Part shown: positions 1 to 5,089 of the stretch, piece by piece | How the letters are laid out: each line of letters opens with the position of its first letter | Position numbering within the stretch: position 1 is the first letter of the stretch | Assembly: GCA_023663915.1 (NCBI GenBank) | Contig: JAMPGN010000045.1 | Location: forward strand, 17,691 to 22,779 | DNA from: Eubacterium sp. | GTDB lineage: Bacteria; Bacillota_A; Clostridia; Lachnospirales; Lachnospiraceae | Length of the DNA stretch: 5,089 nucleotides | Direction: 5' to 3' | Translations under genes and position numbers: made by a program | Notes under the pieces: generated by a model | Database searches by the model: none | Told to the model about the DNA's origin: nothing | What the model saw: only the letters and a program-made list of their open reading frames with translations

Positions 1-155
1 TCTGCCTTGGCGCTTTTGGTGGAAAGCGCCGCCAGAAATGCGGCATTTTGTGTGGGTGTGGTCTCACCGCTCATGATTTCATTCATCACGGTGTATGCCT
101 CGTCATAGGTGAGGTCGCCTTTGTTTACGATTTTAACGATTGCATCTTTGATCAT
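1..155 (-). CDS. trpD: Anthranilate phosphoribosyltransferase, N-terminal fragment (runs off the left edge)
   Basis: TrpD transfers the phosphoribosyl group of PRPP to anthranilate, the second committed step of tryptophan synthesis, in the cytoplasm. Only the first 51 codons are present. The protein starts [20 protein letters not shown] and continues with a [17 protein letters not shown] stretch, which matches the small helical N-terminal domain of the TrpD family, where a 'L..eEa...m..im.Ge.t..Q.aAFL.al' pattern is typical. The PRPP-binding glycine loop and catalytic domain lie outside the window. The ATG at 153-155 is preceded on the minus strand by AGGAGG with 8 nt spacing, which fixes the start. 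It follows trpG after a 69-nt gap holding no clear terminator or promoter, so it is probably co-transcribed with trpE and trpG. Identification rests on this short segment plus the operon context. Confidence 0.9.
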   Translation of the reverse strand, partial: MIKDAIVKIVNKGDLTYDEAYTVMNEIMSGETTPTQNAAFLAALSTKSAKA

Positions 156-224
156 GTTATCATCCTCCTGATATATTTTTTGCTATAGAAATATTCCTAA
201 ATGTTCTTTGCTGACTGATTGTGT

Positions 225-794
225 CTAAATACCATGTATAAAGTTTCGCAGTATCGTTTTGCCGTCCGGAGTCATAATGGATTCGGGATGAAACTGTACT
301 CCATAAATAGGGTATTCCCGGTGTTGAACCGCCATGACTTCTCCTTCCGTAGTGACTGCGGTGACTTTCAGTTCTTCCGGGATCGTATCTGCGGCTGCCG
401 CGAGGGAATGATAGCGAGCAACCGGGGCAGTTTCCGGACAGCCGATAAATAATGGGCAGTCCATGTCAAATTTGACATCCGACTGTTTTCCGTGCATCAG
501 TTCTCTGGCATAGGTGACGGTTGCGCCGAATGCCGCGCAGATCGCTTGATGTCCGAGGCATACGCCAAGGGTGGGAATGTCTTTGCCGAGTGTCCGGGCG
601 GCTTCTATAAGGATGCCGGCATTTTCCGGTCTTCCCGGACCGGGGGAAAGAATGATACGGTCGGGTTTCAATGCACGGATTTCTGCTATCGTCATTTCAT
701 CGTTGCGGATGACTTTGATATCGGGGTCGATCTCGCCGATGAGCTGATAGAGATTGTAGGAAAAGCTGTCATAATTATCAATCAGTAAAATCAT
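225..794 (-). CDS. trpG: Anthranilate synthase component II (glutamine amidotransferase), 189 aa
   Basis: This is the class I glutamine amidotransferase subunit that hydrolyses glutamine and channels ammonia to TrpE for anthranilate synthesis. The protein begins MILLIDNYDSFSYN, the family hallmark. Other visible motifs are the SPGPGRP oxyanion loop (residues 50-56), the nucleophile elbow GVCLGHQA with Cys79, the MHGK motif at 100-103, YHSLA at 128-132, and VQFHPES with catalytic His169 and Glu171, so the triad is complete. Length is normal for a stand-alone subunit. A reading frame extends 20 codons further upstream, but that part lies inside trpE. The ATG at 792-794 has AGGAGGT just upstream and overlaps the trpE stop as ATGA, which suggests translational coupling and equal amounts of both subunits. 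PabA is the main alternative, because some bacteria share one subunit for folate and tryptophan, but the trpE-trpD setting favours TrpG. Confidence 0.96.
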   Translation of the reverse strand: MILLIDNYDSFSYNLYQLIGEIDPDIKVIRNDEMTIAEIRALKPDRIILSPGPGRPENAGILIEAARTLGKDIPTLGVCLGHQAICAAFGATVTYARELMHGKQSDVKFDMDCPLFIGCPETAPVARYHSLAAAADTIPEELKVTAVTTEGEVMAVQHREYPIYGVQFHPESIMTPDGKTILRNFIHGI

Positions 795-2257
795 TGATCC
801 ACCTCCTCTGCAAGCGTCAGGGCGTTGACCACCGCTTTTGCCTTGTTGATACACTCCTCGTATTCCTTTTCGGGGATCGAGTCCGCCACGATACCGGCGC
901 CGCTCCGGATAAATACTTTGCCGTTTTTCTTATAAGCGATGCGGATGGCGATGCAGGTGTCCATATTGCCTGTAAAATCAATGTATCCAATGGCGCCGCC
1001 ATAAATTCCCCGTTTGTTGTTTTCCAGTTCTCCGATCAACTGACAGGCGCGGATTTTCGGGGCGCCGGAAAGTGTTCCTGCGGGCAGAACTGCTTCGATC
1101 GCATTAAGCGCGTCAAAATCTTTGCGAATTTCCCCTCTGACCGTGGAACCAATGTGCATGACGTGAGAATAACGCTCGATAGAGTGTAGCTTCTCGACTT
1201 GTACTGTGCCGAATTTACTGATTTTGCCAAGGTCATTTCTTCCCAGATCCACCAGCATATTGTGCTCGGCAAGTTCTTTTTTGTCGGCGAGAAGTTCGGC
1301 TTCGAGTGCACGGTCTTCTTCATCGTTCTTACCTCGCGGGCGCGTTCCGGCAAGGGGGAAGGTGTGCAGGATACCGTTCTCCAATTTGACGAGAGTCTCC
1401 GGCGATGCTCCTGCCACTTCCACGTCTGTTCCGGAAAAGTAGAACATATACGGTGATGGATTGATGGTGCGGAGTACCCGGTAAGTGTTAAAAAGACTTC
1501 CCTCAAAAGGTGCACTCAAGCGGTTGGAGAGCACGATCTGAAAAATGTCGCCCTCCCGAATATGATATTTTGCTTTTTCTACCATGTCACAGTAACGGAC
1601 TTTGTCAAAAAGCGGTGTGACCTCGCCTAAAAGCCGTCCGGCTGGTTCGCTTTTCTTACTGCCATTATGGAGCAGGTCGCAGAGCTGCTTCAGTTCCATG
1701 ACCGCCTTGTTGTATCCAACTTCGACGTCTTCCAAGGGCATATTGACGATCAGAATAATCTTCTGGCGGAAGTTGTCGAAGGCGATGACTTTATCGAAGA
1801 GCATCAAGTCAACATCTTTAAAAGATTCCGTGTCCTGAACTTTGGTTTTGACGGTCGGTTCACGGTAGCCGAGATAGTCATAGGCGAAGTATCCGACTAA
1901 TCCACCTGTAAAAGAGGGGAGATAGTCGAAACGCGGGCTTTTGTAATCGGAGAGGATCTGGCGTAAGAACGCTGACGGATCATCGGTCTTAAAGTGGATG
2001 TTTCCGGCTTTCATTTCACCGTCTATGCAGGTGATTTCGAGTTTGGGGTCGAAGCCTAGGAAAGTGTAGCGTCCCCATTTTTCTTTCTCTGCGACGGATT
2101 CTAGCATGTAGCAGTGAGTCGATACGTTTTTTAGGATGCGCATGGCTTCGATCGGGGTGCATATATCGGACAGGATCTCGCAACTAACGGGGAGTACTTT
2201 GTAGGTGTTTGTAGCAGCAATTTGTTGGACGGTGTTTAAGTTGGGTAAGAATTTCAT
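791..2257 (-). CDS. trpE: Anthranilate synthase component I, 488 aa
   Basis: TrpE converts chorismate plus ammonia to anthranilate and pyruvate and works as a complex with TrpG. The C-terminal chorismate-binding domain is complete: DIFQIVLSNR (237-246), GASPE (283-287), PLAGTRPRG (301-309), DLGRNDLG (337-344), SHVMHIGSTVRG (364-375), PAGTLSGAPK (392-401), GIYGGAIGY (417-425) and the IRSGAGIVADS..EKEYEE end (450-468). The N-terminal domain has MLES (51-54) with GRYTFLG (62-68), and the partner segment NPSPYMFY (266-273). In known TrpE enzymes these two segments form the tryptophan feedback pocket, so the enzyme is probably inhibited by Trp. They also argue for TrpE over PabB. The ATG at 2255-2257 has GGAGGT 8 nt upstream. 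It is the first gene after the T-box leader and overlaps trpG by 4 nt. No frameshift or missing key residue was seen. Confidence 0.97.
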   Translation of the reverse strand: MKFLPNLNTVQQIAATNTYKVLPVSCEILSDICTPIEAMRILKNVSTHCYMLESVAEKEKWGRYTFLGFDPKLEITCIDGEMKAGNIHFKTDDPSAFLRQILSDYKSPRFDYLPSFTGGLVGYFAYDYLGYREPTVKTKVQDTESFKDVDLMLFDKVIAFDNFRQKIILIVNMPLEDVEVGYNKAVMELKQLCDLLHNGSKKSEPAGRLLGEVTPLFDKVRYCDMVEKAKYHIREGDIFQIVLSNRLSAPFEGSLFNTYRVLRTINPSPYMFYFSGTDVEVAGASPETLVKLENGILHTFPLAGTRPRGKNDEEDRALEAELLADKKELAEHNMLVDLGRNDLGKISKFGTVQVEKLHSIERYSHVMHIGSTVRGEIRKDFDALNAIEAVLPAGTLSGAPKIRACQLIGELENNKRGIYGGAIGYIDFTGNMDTCIAIRIAYKKNGKVFIRSGAGIVADSIPEKEYEECINKAKAVVNALTLAEEVDQ

Positions 2258-2297
2258 AATAGTCTACCTCCAATGGAATGGGTTTCTGTGAGTGGGG

Positions 2298-2421
2298 GTG
2301 AATCAGCAGACTCGGAATGCGGAGCATTCCGAGTTCGCGTTGCTCGTCATAAGGCATATAAATCATGCTTACATGCGAGCATGACGCCTGATTTATATAC
2401 CTTCTGACTCTGCTGATTCGC
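2298..2421. repeat. Nested palindromic element between the T-box terminator and trpE
   Basis: Outer arms GAATCAGCAGA (2300-2310) and TCTGCTGATTC (2409-2419) are perfect inverted repeats and extend two more pairs, to 2298 and 2421, if one wobble is allowed. They enclose two further hairpins. One is ACTCGGAATGC / GCATTCCGAGT (2310-2320 and 2324-2334), an 11-bp perfect stem with a 3-nt loop. The other is a 15-bp stem, AAGGCATATAAATCA (2351-2365) with its complement at 2389-2403, containing one position that becomes G-U in the minus-strand RNA; TCATGCT / AGCATGA (2363-2369 and 2378-2384) can form an alternative inner stem. As RNA it would fold into a three-way junction. It abuts the terminator T-tract (2424-2429) and would be transcribed only on T-box read-through. 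It looks like a small non-autonomous intergenic repeat (REP or MITE type). No transposase and no clear target duplication is visible. The class is inferred; the palindromes are directly seen. Confidence 0.75.
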
Positions 2422-2423
2422 GC

Positions 2424-2459
2424 AAAAAAGTCCCTGACAGAATCGGCTCTGTCAAGGAC
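2424..2459 (-). terminator. T-box-controlled intrinsic terminator of the trp leader
   Basis: On the minus strand a 12-bp stem, GTCCTTGACAGA paired with TCTGTCAGGGAC (one T-G wobble), closes a 6-nt loop GCCGAT and is followed directly by TTTTTT. The left arm of the stem contains the CGTCCTTG segment that would instead pair with the AAGG of the T-box sequence in the antiterminator, as expected for the mutually exclusive T-box switch. Confidence 0.95.
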
Positions 2460-2690
2460 GAATAAACATTACATTATCCGCGGTGCCACCTTGATTCACG
2501 GAATATCCGTGCGCTTGGCGGAATACTAACATATTCCCGGCAACTGACGTATGCCTTCACGTTGCAGAATACTTTGCGGTAAACGCATTTGACTGCACCC
2601 TCAGCGGTCCATTTGACAACTTGTTTCTTACCCGCATCTCAGCCCCACGGGTTCTCTGTATAGGCATCATTGCCGTTATCTCCGCTTCAA
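2424..2690 (-). promoter_or_regulatory. T-box riboswitch, tRNA-Trp specific (UGG specifier), controlling trpEGD
   Basis: The conserved T-box sequence AAGGTGGCACCGCGG is at 2478-2492 on the minus strand. Upstream, Stem I can be drawn. Its base is AGCGG (2682-2686) with CCGCT (2603-2607), followed by an internal loop with AGATAAC on one side and AAATGGA on the other. GGCAA / TTGTC then closes above the loop. The distal stem ACCCG (2648-2652) / CGGGT (2630-2634) carries the apical motif GCTGAGA (2637-2643), which fits GNUGNRA, and an ATGA of the AG-bulge type lies below. UGG at 2609-2611, followed by a purine, is the specifier for tryptophan. Between Stem I and the T-box are an H-type pseudoknot (ACGT-GGCA-ACGT-TGCC, 2539-2562), a GGAATA/TATTCC hairpin (2520-2537) and a CACGGA/TCCGTG hairpin (2497-2511). 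Established knowledge: uncharged tRNA pairs with the specifier and the T-box bulge and stabilises the antiterminator. There is only one T-box unit here. Confidence 0.96.
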
Positions 2691-2715
2691 CGGTTTAGCT
2701 TATGAAACTGTTGTT

Positions 2716-2744
2716 ATCCTATCATGTCATCTGGCAGATGTCAA
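2716..2744 (-). promoter_or_regulatory. Sigma-A promoter of the trp operon
   Basis: On the minus strand TTGACA (2739-2744, perfect -35) is separated by 17 bp from TAGGAT (2716-2721, 4 of 6 at the -10). Transcription would start near 2709, about 20 nt before T-box Stem I, which is the normal arrangement. An A/T run (2756-2766) just upstream could act as an UP-like element. No Trp repressor-type operator was recognised. Confidence 0.82.
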
Positions 2745-2787
2745 TATAGCGGGTGAAAAATTTTTTATGATTTTTAGATGGTTATGC

Positions 2788-2816
2788 TGTAAAAGTAGTA
2801 CCTCATGATATAGAAT
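2788..2816 (+). promoter_or_regulatory. Possible promoter of the HD-domain gene
   Basis: TAGAAT (2811-2816) is a 5-of-6 match to the -10 consensus, with TGTAAA (2788-2793, 3 of 6) 17 bp upstream. An overlapping reading, TGATATAGA, would be an extended -10. The site is weak by eye, but some promoter must lie in this divergent 130-bp gap, because the neighbouring gene runs the other way. Confidence 0.35.
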
Positions 2817-2875
2817 GATAAGAAGAAATGATGACGGCGTTGGAGAAGCAAGCGGAAATATAAGGAGCATTCATA

Positions 2876-3553
2876 ATGGACAAACAAACCTATTTTTTAC
2901 TAGAAAACTACATGCTTTTATGTATGGACGACAGTGCGCATGACAAGGAGCATGTGTACCGCGTATTGTATCAGGCTCTGGAGATTGCGCAGACAGAAAA
3001 TAATGTGGACTATGATGTTCTGATTGCCGCATGTCTGCTACATGATATCGGGCGTAAGGAGCAGTTTGAGAATCCCTCGTTGTGCCATGCGGCGGTTGGA
3101 AGTGAGAAAGCATATTGCTTTTTGACAGAACATGGATTTGAGGCAGAATATGCCGAACAAGTAAAACAGTGCATCGGGACGCACAGATACAGAAAAACCG
3201 ACCTGCCGCAAAGTCTTGAGGCAAAAATCCTGTTTGATGCGGATAAACTGGATGTGACCGGAGCGATCGGGATGGCAAGAACGTTGATTTATAAAGGTAT
3301 CGTGTCAGAACCATTGTATTCGATTTTGCCCGACGGAACAGTCCTGGACGGAGAAAAGGATGCCACGCCATCCTTTTTTCAAGAATACAAATATAAACTG
3401 GAAGGGCTGTATGACCGTTTCTATACTGCCAGAGCGACCGACATTGCGCAGGGAAGGCAGCAGGCGGCAGTTGATTTTTATAATAGTTTATATCAGGAGG
3501 TCGAGATGTCTTATCGCGGTGGGAGAAATGAACTCACTAGATTACTCCGTTGA
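2876..3553 (+). CDS. HD-domain phosphohydrolase, YpgQ/YedJ-like, 225 aa
   Basis: This is a predicted cytoplasmic metal-dependent phosphohydrolase. The HD pattern is intact: His26 in DKEHVYRV (23-30), the His56-Asp57 pair in LLHDIGR (54-60), His71 in the LCHAAVG segment, His103 in GTHRYR, and aspartates 121 and 123 in ILFDADKLDVTGA (118-130). The ILFDADKLD..G..G.AR segment and the later YK.KLEGLYDRFYT stretch (171-184) resemble the YpgQ/YedJ group, of which Bacillus subtilis YpgQ is reported to be a (d)NTP pyrophosphohydrolase; substrate here is not shown. There is no signal peptide or membrane segment. The ATG at 2876 has AAGGAG 8 nt upstream. It is separated from the next gene by 149 bp containing a good promoter, so it is probably transcribed on its own. 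An alternative role acting on cyclic or stringent-response nucleotides cannot be excluded, but the motifs for RelA/SpoT or HD-GYP are absent. Confidence 0.87.
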   Translation: MDKQTYFLLENYMLLCMDDSAHDKEHVYRVLYQALEIAQTENNVDYDVLIAACLLHDIGRKEQFENPSLCHAAVGSEKAYCFLTEHGFEAEYAEQVKQCIGTHRYRKTDLPQSLEAKILFDADKLDVTGAIGMARTLIYKGIVSEPLYSILPDGTVLDGEKDATPSFFQEYKYKLEGLYDRFYTARATDIAQGRQQAAVDFYNSLYQEVEMSYRGGRNELTRLLR

Positions 3554-3602
3554 TTGCATTCCTCGACGAAACCAGAAAGAGTGCAACCAGCGCAAAGAAT
3601 AG

Positions 3603-3631
3603 TTGCTTTACGAGGTGGTTGGCGGTATAAT
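3603..3631 (+). promoter_or_regulatory. Sigma-A promoter upstream of the PRT-like / Nudix gene pair
   Basis: A perfect TATAAT (3626-3631) lies 17 bp after TTGCTT (3603-3608, 3 of 6 at the -35). Transcription would begin near 3638, inside the 10-bp palindrome TTAATATTAA (3636-3645), leaving a leader of about 65 nt before the start codon. The palindrome could be an operator or simply AT-rich sequence. Confidence 0.65.
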
Positions 3632-3688
3632 GTATTTAATATTAACAAAGTCTTAGCGAGTTTATATGCTGACAGACTGTGCCACGAT

Positions 3689-3696
3689 AAGGAGGT
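3689..3696 (+). promoter_or_regulatory. Ribosome binding site that decides the start of the PRT-like gene
   Basis: AAGGAGGT ends immediately before an in-frame ATG at 3697, which is too close to be used. The next ATG, at 3703, has a 6-nt spacer and is therefore the preferred start. Confidence 0.8.
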
Positions 3697-3702
3697 ATGC
3701 AC

Positions 3703-4344
3703 ATGCAGGAAATGATTAAGATTAGTTCTAAGGATCACCCGAACATTGAATTGAAAGCAATCCCCGGACATTTTGTAACACCGAGTTCCCATATCAATTA
3801 CTTTTTGGATATGACGAACTTAAAGACGCGTTTAAGCGAAGCGTCCATGACAGCGAAGGAATTGAGCAGCCAGATCGTGGCATCGATGGTGGTTGATACG
3901 ATCGTATGCATAGACGGTTCTGAGATCATCGGGGCTTTCCTGGCGGAAGAGCTGACGAGAGCCGGAATTTATTCCAGAAACGCACATCAGACGATCTATA
4001 TTGTAACACCGGAATACTCGGCAGTCGGACAGATGTTGTTCAGAGACAATTATCTGCCGATGATTAAGGACAAGAACGTACTGCTTCTGTTAGCGACTGC
4101 AACGACAGGTAAGACCGTCACCAAGGCAGTACAGACACTTACTTATTATGGGGCGACCATAAGCGGGGTCAGTGCGGTATTCAGTGCAGCAAACAGCGTC
4201 ATGGGGATTCCGATCAATTCCCTGTTCACGACAGCAGATATTCCGGATTACAGAACATACAGTTCCGAAGACTGCGCTCTGTGCAAGGAACAGAAGCCGA
4301 TTGACGCGTTTGCCAATGCGTTCGGGTATTCCAAGATCAGCTAG
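3703..4344 (+). CDS. Phosphoribosyltransferase-like protein (orotate PRT-related, degenerate PRPP loop), 213 aa
   Basis: The protein has the layout of a type I phosphoribosyltransferase fold. DTIVCIDGSEIIGAFLAEEL (65-84) matches the strand-loop-helix near the substrate site. QTIYIVTPEYSAVGQMLF (96-113) matches the following strand and flexible loop. KNVLLLLATATTGKTVTKAV (124-143) occupies the place of the PRPP-binding loop. In active enzymes that loop reads like VVLVDDVxTTGxT; here the TTGKT end is kept but the acidic pair is replaced by ATA. A C-terminal CALC (191-194) is followed by PIDAFANAFGYSK. Such proteins are often labelled orotate phosphoribosyltransferase, but the missing acidic residues make normal catalysis doubtful, and a binding or regulatory role is possible. 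The start at 3703 is chosen by ribosome-site spacing. A Nudix gene follows after 17 nt and likely shares the transcript. PRT-fold assignment is fairly safe; function is unknown. Confidence 0.72.
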   Translation: MQEMIKISSKDHPNIELKAIPGHFVTPSSHINYFLDMTNLKTRLSEASMTAKELSSQIVASMVVDTIVCIDGSEIIGAFLAEELTRAGIYSRNAHQTIYIVTPEYSAVGQMLFRDNYLPMIKDKNVLLLLATATTGKTVTKAVQTLTYYGATISGVSAVFSAANSVMGIPINSLFTTADIPDYRTYSSEDCALCKEQKPIDAFANAFGYSKIS

Positions 4345-4361
4345 AGGAGCGCTGGATACAG

Positions 4362-4784
4362 GTGATAACGGTAAAGTTCTATGAGGAAGCGGCAGATGAG
4401 CTGCTTAAGTTTGCGGTGATCGCTGCGGTGCATGAAGGTAAGTGGGTGTTTTGTAAACATAAAGACAGGAACACGCTTGAAGCGCCGGGCGGTCACAGAG
4501 AATCCGGAGAACGGATAGACGACACGGCGAGAAGAGAACTCTATGAAGAGACCGGCGCGATCGAGTATGATATTAGACCTGTCTGTGTATACTCTGTGGT
4601 ACGACAGGAAGAATCCGGAGAAGAGGAAACATTCGGGATGCTCTACTATGCAGACATCAAGGCATTTGAAGGGGAGCTTCATTATGAGATTGAAAAGACC
4701 GTGTTCATGAAGGAGCTGCCTGATAATTGGACTTATCCGGAGATTCAGCCGAAATTGCTGGAGAAGGTAGAATGTTGTAACTGA
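4362..4784 (+). CDS. Nudix hydrolase, MutT/YtkD-like, 140 aa
   Basis: Nudix enzymes split nucleoside diphosphates linked to another group X. A complete Nudix box runs from Gly44 to Ala66: G-HRESG-E50-(7 residues)-REL-Y-EE-T-G-A, with the metal-binding RELYEE at 58-63. Before it lies GKWVFCKHKDR (26-36) and an APGGH turn, a pattern also found in the 8-oxo-dGTPase type protein YtkD of Bacillus, so sanitising oxidised nucleotides is plausible but unproven. The length is normal for a single-domain member, with no signal peptide. The start is a GTG at 4362: the two nearby ATGs (4381 and 4396) are out of frame, and MITVKFYEEA fits the usual short N-terminus before the first strand. The ribosome site GAGGAG (4344-4349) overlaps the preceding stop codon and sits 12 nt away, which is rather far, so translation may depend on coupling to the upstream gene. 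Confidence 0.9.
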   Translation: MITVKFYEEAADELLKFAVIAAVHEGKWVFCKHKDRNTLEAPGGHRESGERIDDTARRELYEETGAIEYDIRPVCVYSVVRQEESGEEETFGMLYYADIKAFEGELHYEIEKTVFMKELPDNWTYPEIQPKLLEKVECCN

Positions 4785-4835
4785 ACTGTAGTTGACGCTT
4801 GCAAGTCTGGTTTCGTACAACTGAAAAGTACATAA

Positions 4836-4869
4836 GAATCCCCAAAGAGTAGCCGCTCTTTGGGGATTC
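4836..4869 (+). terminator. Hairpin terminator after the Nudix gene
   Basis: GAATCCCCAAAGAG (4836-4849) and CTCTTTGGGGATTC (4856-4869) form a perfect 14-bp stem around the 6-nt loop TAGCCG, 51 nt after the Nudix stop. The sequence following it, GCTTTGGTTT, is only moderately T-rich, and the minus-strand continuation TTATGTACTTTTC is also weakly T-rich. It could therefore serve both directions, including any minus-strand gene entering from the right edge. Confidence 0.75.
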
Positions 4870-4954
4870 GCTTTGGTTTACAATAGAAATCATCGATTCT
4901 TTGTCTGTCTGCTAACGCTGCTATAGCATAGGAGATAGTTAATTTCAAGTATGT

Positions 4955-5089
4955 TTACAATTTTTTCTCAATCCATGGATTCCCCTCGAATGCTTCTTCG
5001 ATAAGGAAATCTGCTCTATAAATCCATTATTTCTTAAAATATCCCATTTTACGAAAAAAATCATCCTTCCTTTTTGTGAAACCTATTGT
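4955..5089 (-). pseudogene. Possible 3' end or decayed remnant of a minus-strand gene at the right edge
   Basis: A minus-strand frame is open from the window edge and ends ..DDFFRKMGYFKK at a TAA (5027-5029). In the same frame the reading continues for 23 more protein-like codons (WIYRADFLIEEAF..., ending IEKKL) to a second TAA at 4955-4957. Either a gene outside the window simply ends at the first TAA, or a longer coding region has been broken by a stop or frameshift. No family was recognised, the segment is too short to be sure it is coding, and it may be chance. The remaining stretch 4870-4954 shows nothing I can name. Confidence 0.22.

Noticed and set aside
795..854. Twenty-codon upstream extension of trpG
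   Set aside because: It lies inside trpE and lacks family similarity. The ATG at 792-794 has an ideal ribosome site and begins with the conserved MILLIDNYDSF.
2184..2366. 60-codon minus-strand reading frame spanning the trpE start and the palindromic repeat
   Set aside because: It overlaps the trpE start in another frame, and its first part is made of the hairpin repeat. The ATG has no ribosome site, so it looks like a by-product of the repeat.
2709..2744. Trp leader peptide attenuator of the enteric type
   Set aside because: No short leader reading frame rich in Trp codons was found; the single UGG belongs to the T-box specifier loop.
3554..3602. Hairpin TTGCATTC / GAGTGCAA (3554-3561, 3579-3586) just after the HD gene stop as a terminator
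   Set aside because: The stem has a wobble pair, the loop is 17 nt and no T-run follows, so it does not meet the usual intrinsic terminator pattern.
3528..3602. Small plus-strand reading frame starting ATGAACTCACTAG (24 codons)
   Set aside because: It overlaps the HD gene end, has no good ribosome site and no recognisable content.
4341..4948. Minus-strand reading frames opposite the Nudix gene and terminator
   Set aside because: They run antisense to a gene with a complete Nudix box or across the terminator hairpin, and show no domain-like pattern or ribosome site.

Overview
The window looks like chromosomal DNA of a low-to-mid GC Firmicute, most likely in the Clostridia/Lachnospiraceae range. 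The basis is strong AGGAGG-type ribosome binding sites on nearly every gene, sigma-A type promoters, a T-box riboswitch on an amino-acid operon, and protein sequences that read like clostridial members of their families. This is judged by eye, without a database search. No phage, insertion sequence, CRISPR, tRNA or rRNA was found.

Left part (1-2744, minus strand): the start of a tryptophan biosynthesis operon. Reading right to left there is a sigma-A promoter (2716-2744) and a roughly 270-nt leader forming a T-box riboswitch with a UGG (Trp) specifier at 2609-2611. Next come the T-box sequence (2478-2492) and a strong intrinsic terminator (2424-2459). A 124-bp nested palindrome (2298-2421) lies directly against the terminator's U-tract. 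The genes follow: trpE (791-2257), trpG (225-794, overlapping trpE by 4 nt as ATGA) and the first 51 codons of trpD (1-155, running off the edge). Uncharged tRNA-Trp should open the operon, and the TrpE product still carries its tryptophan feedback site, so supply is controlled at two levels.

Middle and right part (2745-4869, plus strand): three genes in divergent orientation to trp. The first is an HD-domain phosphohydrolase of the YpgQ/YedJ type (2876-3553). The second has its own clear promoter (3603-3631) and encodes a phosphoribosyltransferase-like protein (3703-4344) whose PRPP loop lacks the usual acidic pair. The third is a Nudix hydrolase of the MutT/YtkD type (4362-4784, GTG start), 17 nt downstream and probably in the same transcript. 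A 14-bp perfect hairpin (4836-4869) probably ends that transcript. An HD nucleotidase-like enzyme, a PRT-fold protein and a Nudix enzyme side by side suggest nucleotide salvage or pool cleaning, but this is inference from family membership.

Right edge (4870-5089): no convincing intact gene. A minus-strand reading frame enters from the right edge, is broken by one TAA and then continues protein-like. It is reported only as a possible gene end or decayed remnant.

I did not see a new defence or mobile system. The items most worth a second look are the palindromic element inserted between the T-box terminator and trpE, and the PRT-like protein with a degenerate PRPP loop.
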